Source: CANKJK01 sp040081715 (GTDB lineage Bacteria; Acidobacteriota; Vicinamibacteria; Vicinamibacterales; UBA2999). From it: a stretch of 64,000 nt of DNA. Position numbers and translations under genes: made by a program. Under the pieces are notes generated by a model. That model was not told where the DNA came from. It searched no databases and was given only the letters and a program-made list of their open reading frames with translations. The stretch covers positions 124,001-188,000 of the forward strand of contig JBEBFY010000003.1 in NCBI GenBank assembly GCA_040081715.1, read 5' to 3'. Position 1 is the stretch's first letter. Each line of letters opens with the position of its first letter. Positions 1-8,491 of this stretch are shown here, piece by piece.

Positions 1-32
1 CGTGCACGGCGGCTGGAGTCCTGACTGGAGCC

Positions 33-38
33 TATGAT
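33..38 (+). promoter_or_regulatory. putative -10 box, possible leaderless start of tesA
   Basis: A TATGAT hexamer ends 6 bases before the GTG start of the esterase gene. With usual -10 to +1 spacing, transcription would begin at or next to the GTG, giving a leaderless mRNA. No good -35 is visible in the few upstream bases, so this is tentative. Confidence 0.35.
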
Positions 39-44
39 AGTGCC

Positions 45-728
45 GTGCGTCGTCTCCTTACGCTGGCCGGCCTCGTCGTCTTGACAGGATGTTCCTCATC
101 AGAACCTGCACGAGCGCCGGTGGCGGCTCCGAAATCTGCCGTGGCGTCGGCCGAGCGTGCAGCAAAGGCGTTGCGGCCCACGGTAGTCGTCCTCGGCGAC
201 AGTCTGGCTGCCGGCTATGGCCTCAATGAAGGGGAGTCGTTTCCCGCCCGGCTGCAGGAACGGCTGAACGCAGGCGGATACGCGCTCGACGTGGCCAACA
301 TCAGCGTCTCGGGCGACACCTCTGCAGGCGGGCTCCGCCGGCTGGACTGGGCGCTCGAGGGCGACGTGCGGGTGCTCATCATCGAACTCGGAGGCAACGA
401 CGGGCTCCGCGGGCTGCCAGTGGAGGACCTGCGTGCCAATCTGGCCGCCATTATCGAGCGCGGAAAGGCAAAGGGGACGACGGTCGTGCTAACCGGTATG
501 GAGGCCCCGCCCAACTTCGGCCCCGCATACACGGCGGCCTTCCGGCAGGTCTACCAGGATCTTGCGGCCAGATACCGGATTGCTCTGGTGCCGTTCCTCC
601 TGGAGGGGGTGGCCGGCATTCCGGACCTGAACATCGCCGACGGCATCCATCCGAACCTTCAGGGCGCTCGTCTCGTCGAAGGCAATGTGTGGCGTGTCCT
701 CCAACCCCTGCTGAAGCGGCCAGCCTGA
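45..728 (+). CDS. tesA: GDSL-family arylesterase / lysophospholipase (TesA-like), predicted lipoprotein
   Basis: A 227-residue SGNH hydrolase that would cleave acyl esters or thioesters in the periplasm. The N-terminus is a short lipoprotein signal with lipobox LTGC, predicting lipidation at Cys16. The family blocks are visible: GDSLAAGYG with the nucleophile Ser near residue 53, the GGND block, and the DGIHPN block with the Asp/His pair near residues 202-205. Start is a GTG directly followed by Arg-Arg and the hydrophobic signal. It overlaps the following ABC ATPase by one base (TGATG). The order esterase, ATPase, FtsX-like permease is the same as E. coli tesA-ybbA-ybbP, which supports the assignment. 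E. coli TesA is periplasmic but not lipidated, so membrane anchoring would be a difference. Confidence 0.88.
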   Translation: MRRLLTLAGLVVLTGCSSSEPARAPVAAPKSAVASAERAAKALRPTVVVLGDSLAAGYGLNEGESFPARLQERLNAGGYALDVANISVSGDTSAGGLRRLDWALEGDVRVLIIELGGNDGLRGLPVEDLRANLAAIIERGKAKGTTVVLTGMEAPPNFGPAYTAAFRQVYQDLAARYRIALVPFLLEGVAGIPDLNIADGIHPNLQGARLVEGNVWRVLQPLLKRPA

Positions 729-1417
729 TGATTGAGCTCCGTGGTGTCTCCAAGTCCGTGATGAGCGGTGACCGGCCGCTGACGATTCTGCACCCCCTCA
801 CCATGACGATTCCCGCGGGCCAGTTTCTGGCGATCGTGGGGCCGTCGGGCAGCGGCAAGTCCACCCTGCTGGGCCTGCTCGCGGGTCTCGATGCGCCGAG
901 TTCCGGCGAGGTGGTCATCGACGGCACGTCGATTACGGGCCTCGGCGAGGACAAGCTGGCGCGGTTGCGCGGGAAGAGCATCGGGTTCGTTTTCCAGTTC
1001 TTCCACCTGGTGCCGTCGCTCACGGCCTTCGAGAACGTGATGGTGCCGATGGAGCTGGCCGGCCACCCGGACCCGGAAGGCCGGGCGCGGACACTGCTGG
1101 ACGAGGTGGGGCTGGCCGACCGCGGGCATCACTATCCGTCGCAGCTCTCTGGTGGGGAGCAGCAGCGGGTGGCCATCGCCAGGGCGCTGGCCAACGATCC
1201 CCCGATCGTGCTGGCCGACGAGCCAACCGGCAACCTCGACTCGGTGACCGGCCGGCACATCATGGATCTGCTGCTGGGCGTCCAGCGCACCCGGCGGACC
1301 ACACTGATTCTGGTCACGCACGACGCCGAGCTGGCGGCGCTGGCCGACGCGCGTCTCGTGCTGCGCGACGGCCGTCCCGTCGCTGAGGCTCCCGCCCTGG
1401 CCGGCGCGAGTCGCTAG
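728..1417 (+). CDS. ybbA: ABC transporter ATP-binding protein (YbbA/LolD type)
   Basis: A 229-residue cytoplasmic ATPase of the LolD/MacB-like (type VII) ABC group. Walker A GPSGSGKST lies near residue 40, the signature LSGGEQQRVAIARAL near 140, and Walker B VLADEPTGNLD follows. I chose the ATG at 728, which overlaps the esterase stop; a start 13 codons upstream lies in the esterase gene and adds no conserved sequence. It is followed after one base by its large permease. These systems work as mechanotransmitters or lipid/lipoprotein exporters; the substrate cannot be told from sequence. Confidence 0.9.
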   Translation: MIELRGVSKSVMSGDRPLTILHPLTMTIPAGQFLAIVGPSGSGKSTLLGLLAGLDAPSSGEVVIDGTSITGLGEDKLARLRGKSIGFVFQFFHLVPSLTAFENVMVPMELAGHPDPEGRARTLLDEVGLADRGHHYPSQLSGGEQQRVAIARALANDPPIVLADEPTGNLDSVTGRHIMDLLLGVQRTRRTTLILVTHDAELAALADARLVLRDGRPVAEAPALAGASR

Positions 1418-1418
1418 C

Positions 1419-3974
1419 GTGGCGGCCCCCACCGTTTCGCTCACGTTCGTGGCGCGGATGGCCGCGCGCGAGCTGCGCTCCTCCTGGCGCCGGCTGGCGT
1501 TCTTCTTCATCTGCATCGCGGTGGGCGTGGCCGCCATCGTTGCGCTGCGCTCGGTGATCCAGAGTGTGCGGACGACGCTGTCCGGGCAGGCGCGCAGCAT
1601 GCTGGCCGCGGACCTCGTGCTCGGCAGTAACACCGAGCTGCCGCAGGCGCTCCGCGACCGCGTGGCCGCCGAACGTCAGGGTGGCCGGGTGCAGCAGGTG
1701 AGCGAGGTGACCGAGCTGCTGACGATGGCGCGGCCGGCTGATCCCGCGATGACCGGCACGCGGATGGTGGAGCTGAAGGCGGTCGACGCGCTGTTTCCCA
1801 TCTACGGGGCCATGACGCTGGAGGATGGGCCGTACGCGCATGCCCGGATGGCTGACCGCGGCGCGCTGGTCCGTCCCGAGTTGCTGACGCAGCTCGGTAT
1901 CAAGGTCGGCGACGGCCTCGTGATCGGGGAGGCCACCTTCACGATTCGCGGCGTGGTGGCGTTCGAGCCGGGCCGAACGGTAGGCGCCTTCAGCGCCGGT
2001 CCCCGCGTGTTCGTCGACCGGGCGGATCTGCCGGCTACCGGGCTCATCACGTTCGGCGCCCGGGCCTCCCATGCGCTGCTGCTGCAGGTCCCCGAACCGG
2101 CCCTCGACGGCTTTGCCGAAGAGTTGCGCGCGGCGTTTGTGGAGCAGTTCGTCCGCGTGCGGAGCTTCCACCGGACTGGTGACCAGATGGAGGAGACCTT
2201 CACGCGGGCCGAGAATTACCTCAGCCTGGTCGGCCTCGTGATTCTCGTGCTCGGTGGCATCGGCGTGTCGAGCGTGACGCAGGTGTTCGTGCAGGAGCGC
2301 CTGAAGGCGGTGGCGGTGCTCAAGTGCCTGGGTGCCTCGGGTGCCGATGTGCTGGCCATTTATCTGGCGCAGACCGTGCTCCTGGCCATGGCCGGGGCGG
2401 CCTCCGGCGTGGCGATGGCCCTGGCGGCTGTCGCCGTGATGCCCGAGGTGGTGACGGGCATTCCGGGCCTGCCCAACATTCAGTATGCCGTCACCTGGTC
2501 CGCCATGGCGCACGGCGTGATCTCAGGGCTGGTGGTGTCGGTCGCCTTCGCGCTCGTGCCGCTCCTGGACGTGCGCGCCGTCAAGCCCGCGCTGCTCCTG
2601 CGTGCCGATACGGTCACGGCCCAGTCCCCGCGCACCCGACTGATTGTCATGGGTGCGGTGGGGATGCTCCTCATGACCGTGGCGGTGTGGCAGGCCGGAT
2701 CCATCGAGGTCGCGGCGATTCTCGCGGCGGGCCTGGTCGGCCTGGCGCTGGCCCTGATGGGCGCTGGCAGGCTGCTCGTTCGGGCGGTTCGTCCGCTCAC
2801 GCGGTCGCGCACCTTCGCTGTGCGCCACGCGGCGTTGCACGTGGTACGTCCCGGTCATCAGACGGACGTGATCCTGCTGGCGGTGGGCCTGGGCGCCTTC
2901 TTCATCCTCGGCGTGCGCGGACTCGAAGCCAACCTGGTGCGCGACTTTTCGCTGCAGCTCGGGGACGACGCGCCGGACATCTTCCTGCTCGATGTCCAGC
3001 AGGATCAGCGCGAGCGGGTCGCGCGGATCATCGACGAGAGCAACGGGGCGATGCCCGGGCCGACCATGCTGCCCGTGCTCCGTGCGCGTGTGACCGGTGT
3101 GCGCGGCGCCGAGGTGCAGCTCGACGGCGTGCAGGACGTCCGCGGGCGGGGGTCGCTTGCGCGGGAGTACACCGTGACCTACCGGGCGCACACCGAGGCC
3201 AACGAGCAGATCGTAGAGGGACGATGGTGGAGCGAACCGGTGCCGGGTGAGTTGCCGGAGGTCTCCATCGAGCAGGATGTCCGCGACCGGTACGACATCC
3301 AGATCGGTGACGAGATGCGCTTCGACGTCCTGGGCCGGGTGATCCGGGCGCGCGTGACGAGCGTCCGTCGCGTGGACTTCCGTGAGTTCCGCTCGGGGGG
3401 ATTCGTGTTCGTGTTCCGGCCCGACACCTTCGCCGGTGCGCCGCACAGCTACATGGGCACGGCCCGCGGTCCGGTGGACGCCGCCGCCCGGGGGCAGATG
3501 ATTGCCGGCATCGTGAAGCAGAGTCCGAACGTGACGGTGGTGGACCTGCGCGAGGTCCTTCAGACCTTCCGGGGCATCGCCGGCGTGGTCACCAAGGGTG
3601 TGACCGCCGTGGGCGGTCTCGTGCTGGTGAGCGGCCTGCTGATTCTCATCGGCGCGGTCTCGGCGACCAAGTTCCGCCGTGTCTACGAGGTGGCCATCCT
3701 GCGGACGCTCGGAGCCGGATCGGGCGTCGTGGCCGCGGTGCTGTGCATGGAGTACGGGTTGCTCGGCGCCATCGCGGGCGGCATGGGGGCGGCCGGGTCC
3801 ATCGCCCTGAGCTGGGCCGTGGCCACGCTGGTGCTGGACATGCCGTGGGATCCGGCGGCCGGGATGGTGGCCTCCGGCGTGGGCATCGCCACCGTGCTGG
3901 TCGCCGTGGTCGGTGTGGCCGCCAGTGCCGACGTGCTCCGGCGCAAGCCACTCGCAACGCTCCGTTCCGAGTAG
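1419..3974 (+). CDS. ybbP: ABC transporter permease, FtsX/MacB family (YbbP-like)
   Basis: An 851-residue inner-membrane protein with the duplicated FtsX-domain architecture of YbbP: TM1 near residues 24-48, a large periplasmic part, three TM helices near 265-400 forming the first FtsX domain, more helices near 410-500, a second periplasmic part, and a C-terminal FtsX domain near 725-845. Length matches E. coli YbbP (about 800 residues). GTG start one base after the ATPase stop. With YbbA it should form an ABC exporter that pulls on envelope lipids or proteins; the upstream esterase may be its functional partner. Confidence 0.88.
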   Translation: MAAPTVSLTFVARMAARELRSSWRRLAFFFICIAVGVAAIVALRSVIQSVRTTLSGQARSMLAADLVLGSNTELPQALRDRVAAERQGGRVQQVSEVTELLTMARPADPAMTGTRMVELKAVDALFPIYGAMTLEDGPYAHARMADRGALVRPELLTQLGIKVGDGLVIGEATFTIRGVVAFEPGRTVGAFSAGPRVFVDRADLPATGLITFGARASHALLLQVPEPALDGFAEELRAAFVEQFVRVRSFHRTGDQMEETFTRAENYLSLVGLVILVLGGIGVSSVTQVFVQERLKAVAVLKCLGASGADVLAIYLAQTVLLAMAGAASGVAMALAAVAVMPEVVTGIPGLPNIQYAVTWSAMAHGVISGLVVSVAFALVPLLDVRAVKPALLLRADTVTAQSPRTRLIVMGAVGMLLMTVAVWQAGSIEVAAILAAGLVGLALALMGAGRLLVRAVRPLTRSRTFAVRHAALHVVRPGHQTDVILLAVGLGAFFILGVRGLEANLVRDFSLQLGDDAPDIFLLDVQQDQRERVARIIDESNGAMPGPTMLPVLRARVTGVRGAEVQLDGVQDVRGRGSLAREYTVTYRAHTEANEQIVEGRWWSEPVPGELPEVSIEQDVRDRYDIQIGDEMRFDVLGRVIRARVTSVRRVDFREFRSGGFVFVFRPDTFAGAPHSYMGTARGPVDAAARGQMIAGIVKQSPNVTVVDLREVLQTFRGIAGVVTKGVTAVGGLVLVSGLLILIGAVSATKFRRVYEVAILRTLGAGSGVVAAVLCMEYGLLGAIAGGMGAAGSIALSWAVATLVLDMPWDPAAGMVASGVGIATVLVAVVGVAASADVLRRKPLATLRSE

Positions 3975-4077
3975 GAAGAACCGGTCGTACGCTTCTCGCT
4001 GGCCCGACTCCGGGGTGGCGCATGGTAAAATCGTGCATTCCGCCGGCGTTGATGCCCCTTGCTGGAGTCGAAGACCC

Positions 4078-4413
4078 ATGGATGAGACCACCTACCGCGA
4101 TGCGCTGCTCAGGAAGCGCGACGAATTACTCGGGGGACCTGCCGCGAAGCCGCTGCAGTTGACGATGGAGAACAACTCCGGGCGCCAGGGGGACATGGCC
4201 GACCAGGCGACGGGCACCAACGAAGTCCACATTCAACTGAAGTTGAAGCAGACCGACGCGAAGATTCTGCAGGCGATCGAGGGTGCACTGGGGCGGCTCG
4301 ACGACGGGACGTATGGTGCGTGCCGCGACTGCGGCGACCCGATCGCCCCGGCCCGCCTCTCGGCGATTCCCTGGACCCGCGTCTGCATCACCTGCAAGGA
4401 AAAGCAAGCCTGA
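4078..4413 (+). CDS. DksA/TraR-type C4 zinc-finger protein
   Basis: A 111-residue protein with an N-terminal alpha-helical part and a C-terminal zinc finger: Cys-x2-Cys in CRDCGDP and Cys-x2-Cys in CITCKE, separated by 17 residues, which is the DksA/TraR pattern. Family members bind the RNA polymerase secondary channel and, with ppGpp, adjust rRNA and amino-acid promoters. It is shorter than DksA (151 residues) and resembles the short YocK/YteA type. The start at ATG 4078 gives the usual family N-terminus; upstream in-frame sequence is non-conserved. A TAAAAT box at 4026-4031 may be its -10. The stop overlaps the next start (TGATG). Confidence 0.85.
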   Translation: MDETTYRDALLRKRDELLGGPAAKPLQLTMENNSGRQGDMADQATGTNEVHIQLKLKQTDAKILQAIEGALGRLDDGTYGACRDCGDPIAPARLSAIPWTRVCITCKEKQA

Positions 4414-4925
4414 TGTCTGGTTCTGCCGAACTGTCCCTGCAGGCGCTGCTCGCCGCGATGACCGCCGACCGGCTGGCGCTGCTGGCCCGGCACGAGGCGT
4501 CGGCCCGCGTTGTGGCGCACTACGATTTCAACAACACGTACCAGTACGTCATCGCGCGTGAGGACACGCACCTGCGCTGGCTGCAGGATGCGCTGAGCGG
4601 CTGCGCCACCGCCGTGCCGGCACCGTCGCCCTCGCTGGGGGAGACGGCCATTGCGAAAGGGTCTGGCGCGAAGGCGGCCAGATTCCGCGACGTGCTGGTC
4701 GAGGATGCCCGGATCCTCGCGGCGTTCGTGGAACGCTGGCAGCCCCGCGTGGGCGGGATGTCGCACGCGCGGCACCGGAAGATGCTGGACGTCGTGATCG
4801 GCGAGTCTCGCGAGCATCAGCGTCTGTTCGAGCAGGCCGCCACCGGGTTCGAGGACGTGCTGGGCCGCCGGACGGCCGGGTCGCCACGCATCGGCGGGGT
4901 CCTCCCGGCCCGCTGGCAGGCGTGA
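4413..4925 (+). CDS. ferritin-like four-helix hypothetical protein
   Basis: A 170-residue, mostly helical protein. Residues such as Glu and His in AREDTHLRWLQ and GESREHQRLFEQ fall in the spacing of an ExxH ferritin-like metal site, but I cannot name a family with certainty. It is translationally coupled on both sides: TGATG with the zinc-finger gene and GTGA with folK. No signal peptide is seen, so it is probably cytoplasmic. Function is unknown. Confidence 0.65.
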   Translation: MSGSAELSLQALLAAMTADRLALLARHEASARVVAHYDFNNTYQYVIAREDTHLRWLQDALSGCATAVPAPSPSLGETAIAKGSGAKAARFRDVLVEDARILAAFVERWQPRVGGMSHARHRKMLDVVIGESREHQRLFEQAATGFEDVLGRRTAGSPRIGGVLPARWQA

Positions 4926-5383
4926 AGCCCGTTCCGGTGGCAGTAGCCCTGGGGAGCAACCTCGGGGTTCGCCACCGGGCGCTCGAGACGGCAGTGGGCC
5001 GTCTGCAGGAGGTGTTCTCGGACCTCCGCGTCTCGTCCTTCCACGACACCGCGCCGGTGGGTGTCGGACCGCAACCGCGGTTCCTGAACGCCGCCGCAAT
5101 CGGTCTCACACGGCTCGGCCCGCGAGCCCTGCTGGACTGGCTGCTGGCCACCGAACTGGCCGCCGGGCGCGAACGGCCTGGCCTGGGAGCGCCCAGGACG
5201 ATCGACCTGGACCTGATCCTGTATGGGGATGCCGTGGTGGACGAGCCGGGACTGACGCTGCCGCACCCGCGCTTTCGCGGCAGGGCCTTCGTGCTGGAGC
5301 CGCTCAGCGAGATCGCGCCGGACTGGCGCGACCCCGTGAGCGGTCTGACGGTCGCTGAACTACTTGGCCGGCTCGGGCTCTGA
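4922..5383 (+). CDS. folK: 2-amino-4-hydroxy-6-hydroxymethyldihydropteridine diphosphokinase (HPPK)
   Basis: A 153-residue enzyme that transfers pyrophosphate from ATP to 6-hydroxymethyl-dihydropterin in folate synthesis. The N-terminal ALGSNLG motif and the signature RPGLGAPRTIDLDLILYGD (with the two Mg-binding Asp in DLD) are both present, and the length is normal. The GTG start overlaps the upstream stop (GTGA). No other folate genes are nearby. Its 3' end overlaps the convergent RND pump gene by 24 bases. Confidence 0.95.
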   Translation: MKPVPVAVALGSNLGVRHRALETAVGRLQEVFSDLRVSSFHDTAPVGVGPQPRFLNAAAIGLTRLGPRALLDWLLATELAAGRERPGLGAPRTIDLDLILYGDAVVDEPGLTLPHPRFRGRAFVLEPLSEIAPDWRDPVSGLTVAELLGRLGL

Positions 5384-8300
5384 GCCGCCGCGCTTCCACA
5401 GCCCGGCCCAGCCTTCCTCGAACAGTGTGTAGACGGCCGGGACGAGCACCAGCGTCACGAGTGTGGAGGCGGTAAGCCCGCCGATGACCACCCGTGCCAG
5501 CGGCGCCTGCAATTCCGCGCCATCGCCGATCCCGAGCGCCATGGGCACGAGCCCCAATCCGGTTGCCAGCGAGGTCATCAGGATCGGGCGGAGCCGGGTG
5601 CGCCCGGCCAGCGCCACCGCCTCGCGCAGCGGCACCCCATCGCGCTTCCGCAGGGTGTTGGTGTAATCCACCAGGAGGATGGCGTTGCTGACGACGATGC
5701 CCGCGAGCATGATCACCCCGATGTAGGCCTGCAGGCTGAAGCTGGTGCCCGTGGCCAGCAGCATCACGATGACTCCGAACGCCGCGACGGGTATGGAGAA
5801 CATGATGATGAACGGGTCGCGCAGCGACTCGTACTGCGACGCCATCACGGCGTAGACCAGGAGGATGGCGAGCAGCAGCATGAGCTGCAGCTCGCTGAAG
5901 GACTTGGCCTGCTGTTCGACTTCGGCGCCGAAGCCCACTGAGAAGTCCTGCGGAATGTGCAACTCGGGCAGACGGGCCTGGACGGCAATGACGGCGTCGC
6001 TGAGCGGGACTTCCGTCTCCGCGTTGACACGCTGGATGCGCTCCTGATTCTTACGGTCGATTGACACGGGGCCGGTGCCACGATCCATGACCATCAGGTT
6101 CTTCGCCGGCAGCACCTGGCCGCTGGCGCCTGAGACCAGGATGTCGTCAAGCGACGGCACGCCGTCGCGATCCTGCTGGCGGAGCCGCACCACGATGGGA
6201 TACTCGTTGCCGCGCTCGTGGAAGAAGGCGGCCTGGGTGCCAGCCACGTTGGTACGAATCGTATTGGCCACCCCCGTGACGCTGAGGCCGAGCAGCGCGG
6301 CTTTCGCACGGTCCACCCGGATATCGACCTCGGGACGGCCGTCGTTCTGCCCGAGCCTGGCGTCCGCGATTCCGGGGGTCCCCTGGAGCAGCTTGAAGGC
6401 GTCCTGGGCGACCTGGCGGGACTCCTTCAGATCGTGCCCGCGAATTTCGAGTGAAAGGCGGCTGTCGCCGCCGCCGCCGAACATCCGGCTCATCTGGAAG
6501 TTGCCGCCGGACGGGTTAGCCCTGACCAGCACGCCGGGAATGCCGGAGAGCTGCCGGCGGAGGTCCTGAGCGATCTTGTCGCTCGATCGAGTCCGCCGGT
6601 CGCGGGGCACCAGCCTGACCTGAAACGACCCGCGGTGCGACTGCGTGTTGCCGAAGGGTCCGAAGCCGCCGCCGCCGACATTGGTGATGATGGTGTCGGC
6701 TTCCGGTACTGCCTCCTTCACCATGGCCTCGAGGCGGATCATCATCGGTTCCGTCCGCTCGAAGCGGGTCCCGATCGGCAGCTCGGCGTTGACCGAGACT
6801 TCGCCTTCGTCCGCCTGCGGCACCAGCTCGGATCCGATCATGGGCATCATCACGACGGCCGCCACCAGCATCGCGGCGCTGGCGCCGATGACGGTGGGGC
6901 GGTGTCGCAGGGCAAGTTCGATGATGCGGCCGTACTGCGCATCCATGCCGTTCAGGACACGCTCGCTCGTACGATACAGCCCGCCCAGGACCCCGCGGCG
7001 CCTGGAGGATTCCTCGGGCAGGCGCAGCACGCGCGAACAAAGCACCGGCACGATCGTGACCGCGACGAAGAGCGACATGGCCAGCGAGAAGATCACGACG
7101 ACCGACAGCTGGGTGAACATCACGCTGGAGACGCCGCTCAGGAACAGCAGCGGGATGAACACCGCGATGTGCGTCAGCGTGGAGGCCAGGATGGCCGACC
7201 AGACCTCCTCGCTGGCATCGAGCGCCGCGGTCATGCGGTCCTTGCCACGCTCCATGTGCCGGTAGGTGTTCTCCAGCACGACAATGGCCGCGTCGACGAT
7301 CATCCCGATGCCCAAGGCGAGCCCGCCGAAGGTCATGGTGTTCAGTGTGAAGCCCGCGAAGTAGAGCAGGGCGAAGGTGCCGATGACCGACACCGGGATG
7401 GACGTGCAGACGATGAGCGTCGATCGGAGGTCCCGCAGGAACAGGAAGATGATGAGGATGACCAGCGCGCCGCCCAGCATGGCGTGCTCCTCGACGTTGC
7501 TGATGGCCCGCTGGATAAACTTGGAGCTGTCATCGAGGATGGAGAGGCGGACGCCGGGCACTTCGCGGTTGATACGTTCTACCTCGGCGCGGACGCCGGC
7601 TGCGACATCCACGGTGTTACCGCCGGACTGCTTCTGGATCCGCAGGCGGACCCCGGGGCGGCCGTTGATGCGCATGGCCGACCGGCGATCTTCGGTGGCG
7701 TCGGTGACGTCCGCGATATCCCGGAGATAGACCGGGATGGTGCCGCCTTTGGTGAGCACCACCAGGTTCCGGATGTCGTCGAGGCTGGTGAACTGCCCCT
7801 GGCTTCTCACCAGGAAGGTGGCGTCGCCTTCGCTGACTTCGCCGGCAGGGATGTTCTGGTTTTCCGTGCGGAGCAGATTGACGACACGGTCCACGGACAG
7901 GTTGAGCGCCGTGATCTTCTCGCGGGAGAGGCTGACGTGCACCTGCCGGCGCAGGCCGCCTTCGACGGTGACGGCGGCCACACCCTGCGCGCGCTCCAGT
8001 CGTGGCGAGAGGGTGTTCTCCGCGATTTCGCGAAGGGTCACGGCGTCGAAGTCGCCTTCGACGCCGACGCCCATGATGGGCTGCGACGTCGAGTCGAACT
8101 TGAATACGACGGGGGCGTCCGCGTCCTCGGGAAGCCGGCCACGCACCCGCTCCACACGGTTGCGGATGTCGTCAACCGCTTCGTTGAGGTCCGTGCCCCA
8201 CGTCAGCCCCAGCCGGACATTCGCGTTGCCCTCGGACGACGTGGATTCCAGCGTCTCGAGCCCGGAGACTGCGCTGACCGCCTGTTCAAGCGGCCGTGTG

Positions 8301-8488
8301 ATCAGCTCTTCAATCTCCAGCGGTCCGACACCCGTGTAACCGACCCGTACCGTAATCGACGGCAGGGCGGTATCGGGCATCAGGTCCACGGGCAACTTGG
8401 AGAGCGAGATCAGGCCGATCAGGATGACGACGGCCGAGATCATGAACATCGTGACCGGCCGCTGGATCGCAATACGCGGAATGCTCAT
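5360..8488 (-). CDS. RND efflux pump inner-membrane transporter (AcrB superfamily)
   Basis: A 1042-residue proton-driven exporter with the two-fold repeated RND fold: TM1 near residues 10-30, periplasmic porter/docking loop, TM2-6 near 335-480, second loop, TM8-12 near 870-1030. The TM4 motif reads GMIVDAAIVVLEN: the first of the two AcrB Asp (D407) is kept, the second is Ala. The TM10 Lys of AcrB is Ser (GIVVSNAILLVDY), as in many MdtB-like pumps. It follows the adaptor after three bases and closes the sigma-to-pump operon. Substrate unknown; drugs, bile-like compounds or lipids are all possible. Confidence 0.93.
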   Translation of the reverse strand: MSIPRIAIQRPVTMFMISAVVILIGLISLSKLPVDLMPDTALPSITVRVGYTGVGPLEIEELITRPLEQAVSAVSGLETLESTSSEGNANVRLGLTWGTDLNEAVDDIRNRVERVRGRLPEDADAPVVFKFDSTSQPIMGVGVEGDFDAVTLREIAENTLSPRLERAQGVAAVTVEGGLRRQVHVSLSREKITALNLSVDRVVNLLRTENQNIPAGEVSEGDATFLVRSQGQFTSLDDIRNLVVLTKGGTIPVYLRDIADVTDATEDRRSAMRINGRPGVRLRIQKQSGGNTVDVAAGVRAEVERINREVPGVRLSILDDSSKFIQRAISNVEEHAMLGGALVILIIFLFLRDLRSTLIVCTSIPVSVIGTFALLYFAGFTLNTMTFGGLALGIGMIVDAAIVVLENTYRHMERGKDRMTAALDASEEVWSAILASTLTHIAVFIPLLFLSGVSSVMFTQLSVVVIFSLAMSLFVAVTIVPVLCSRVLRLPEESSRRRGVLGGLYRTSERVLNGMDAQYGRIIELALRHRPTVIGASAAMLVAAVVMMPMIGSELVPQADEGEVSVNAELPIGTRFERTEPMMIRLEAMVKEAVPEADTIITNVGGGGFGPFGNTQSHRGSFQVRLVPRDRRTRSSDKIAQDLRRQLSGIPGVLVRANPSGGNFQMSRMFGGGGDSRLSLEIRGHDLKESRQVAQDAFKLLQGTPGIADARLGQNDGRPEVDIRVDRAKAALLGLSVTGVANTIRTNVAGTQAAFFHERGNEYPIVVRLRQQDRDGVPSLDDILVSGASGQVLPAKNLMVMDRGTGPVSIDRKNQERIQRVNAETEVPLSDAVIAVQARLPELHIPQDFSVGFGAEVEQQAKSFSELQLMLLLAILLVYAVMASQYESLRDPFIIMFSIPVAAFGVIVMLLATGTSFSLQAYIGVIMLAGIVVSNAILLVDYTNTLRKRDGVPLREAVALAGRTRLRPILMTSLATGLGLVPMALGIGDGAELQAPLARVVIGGLTASTLVTLVLVPAVYTLFEEGWAGLWKRGGSEPEPAK

Positions 8489-8491
8489 CGC

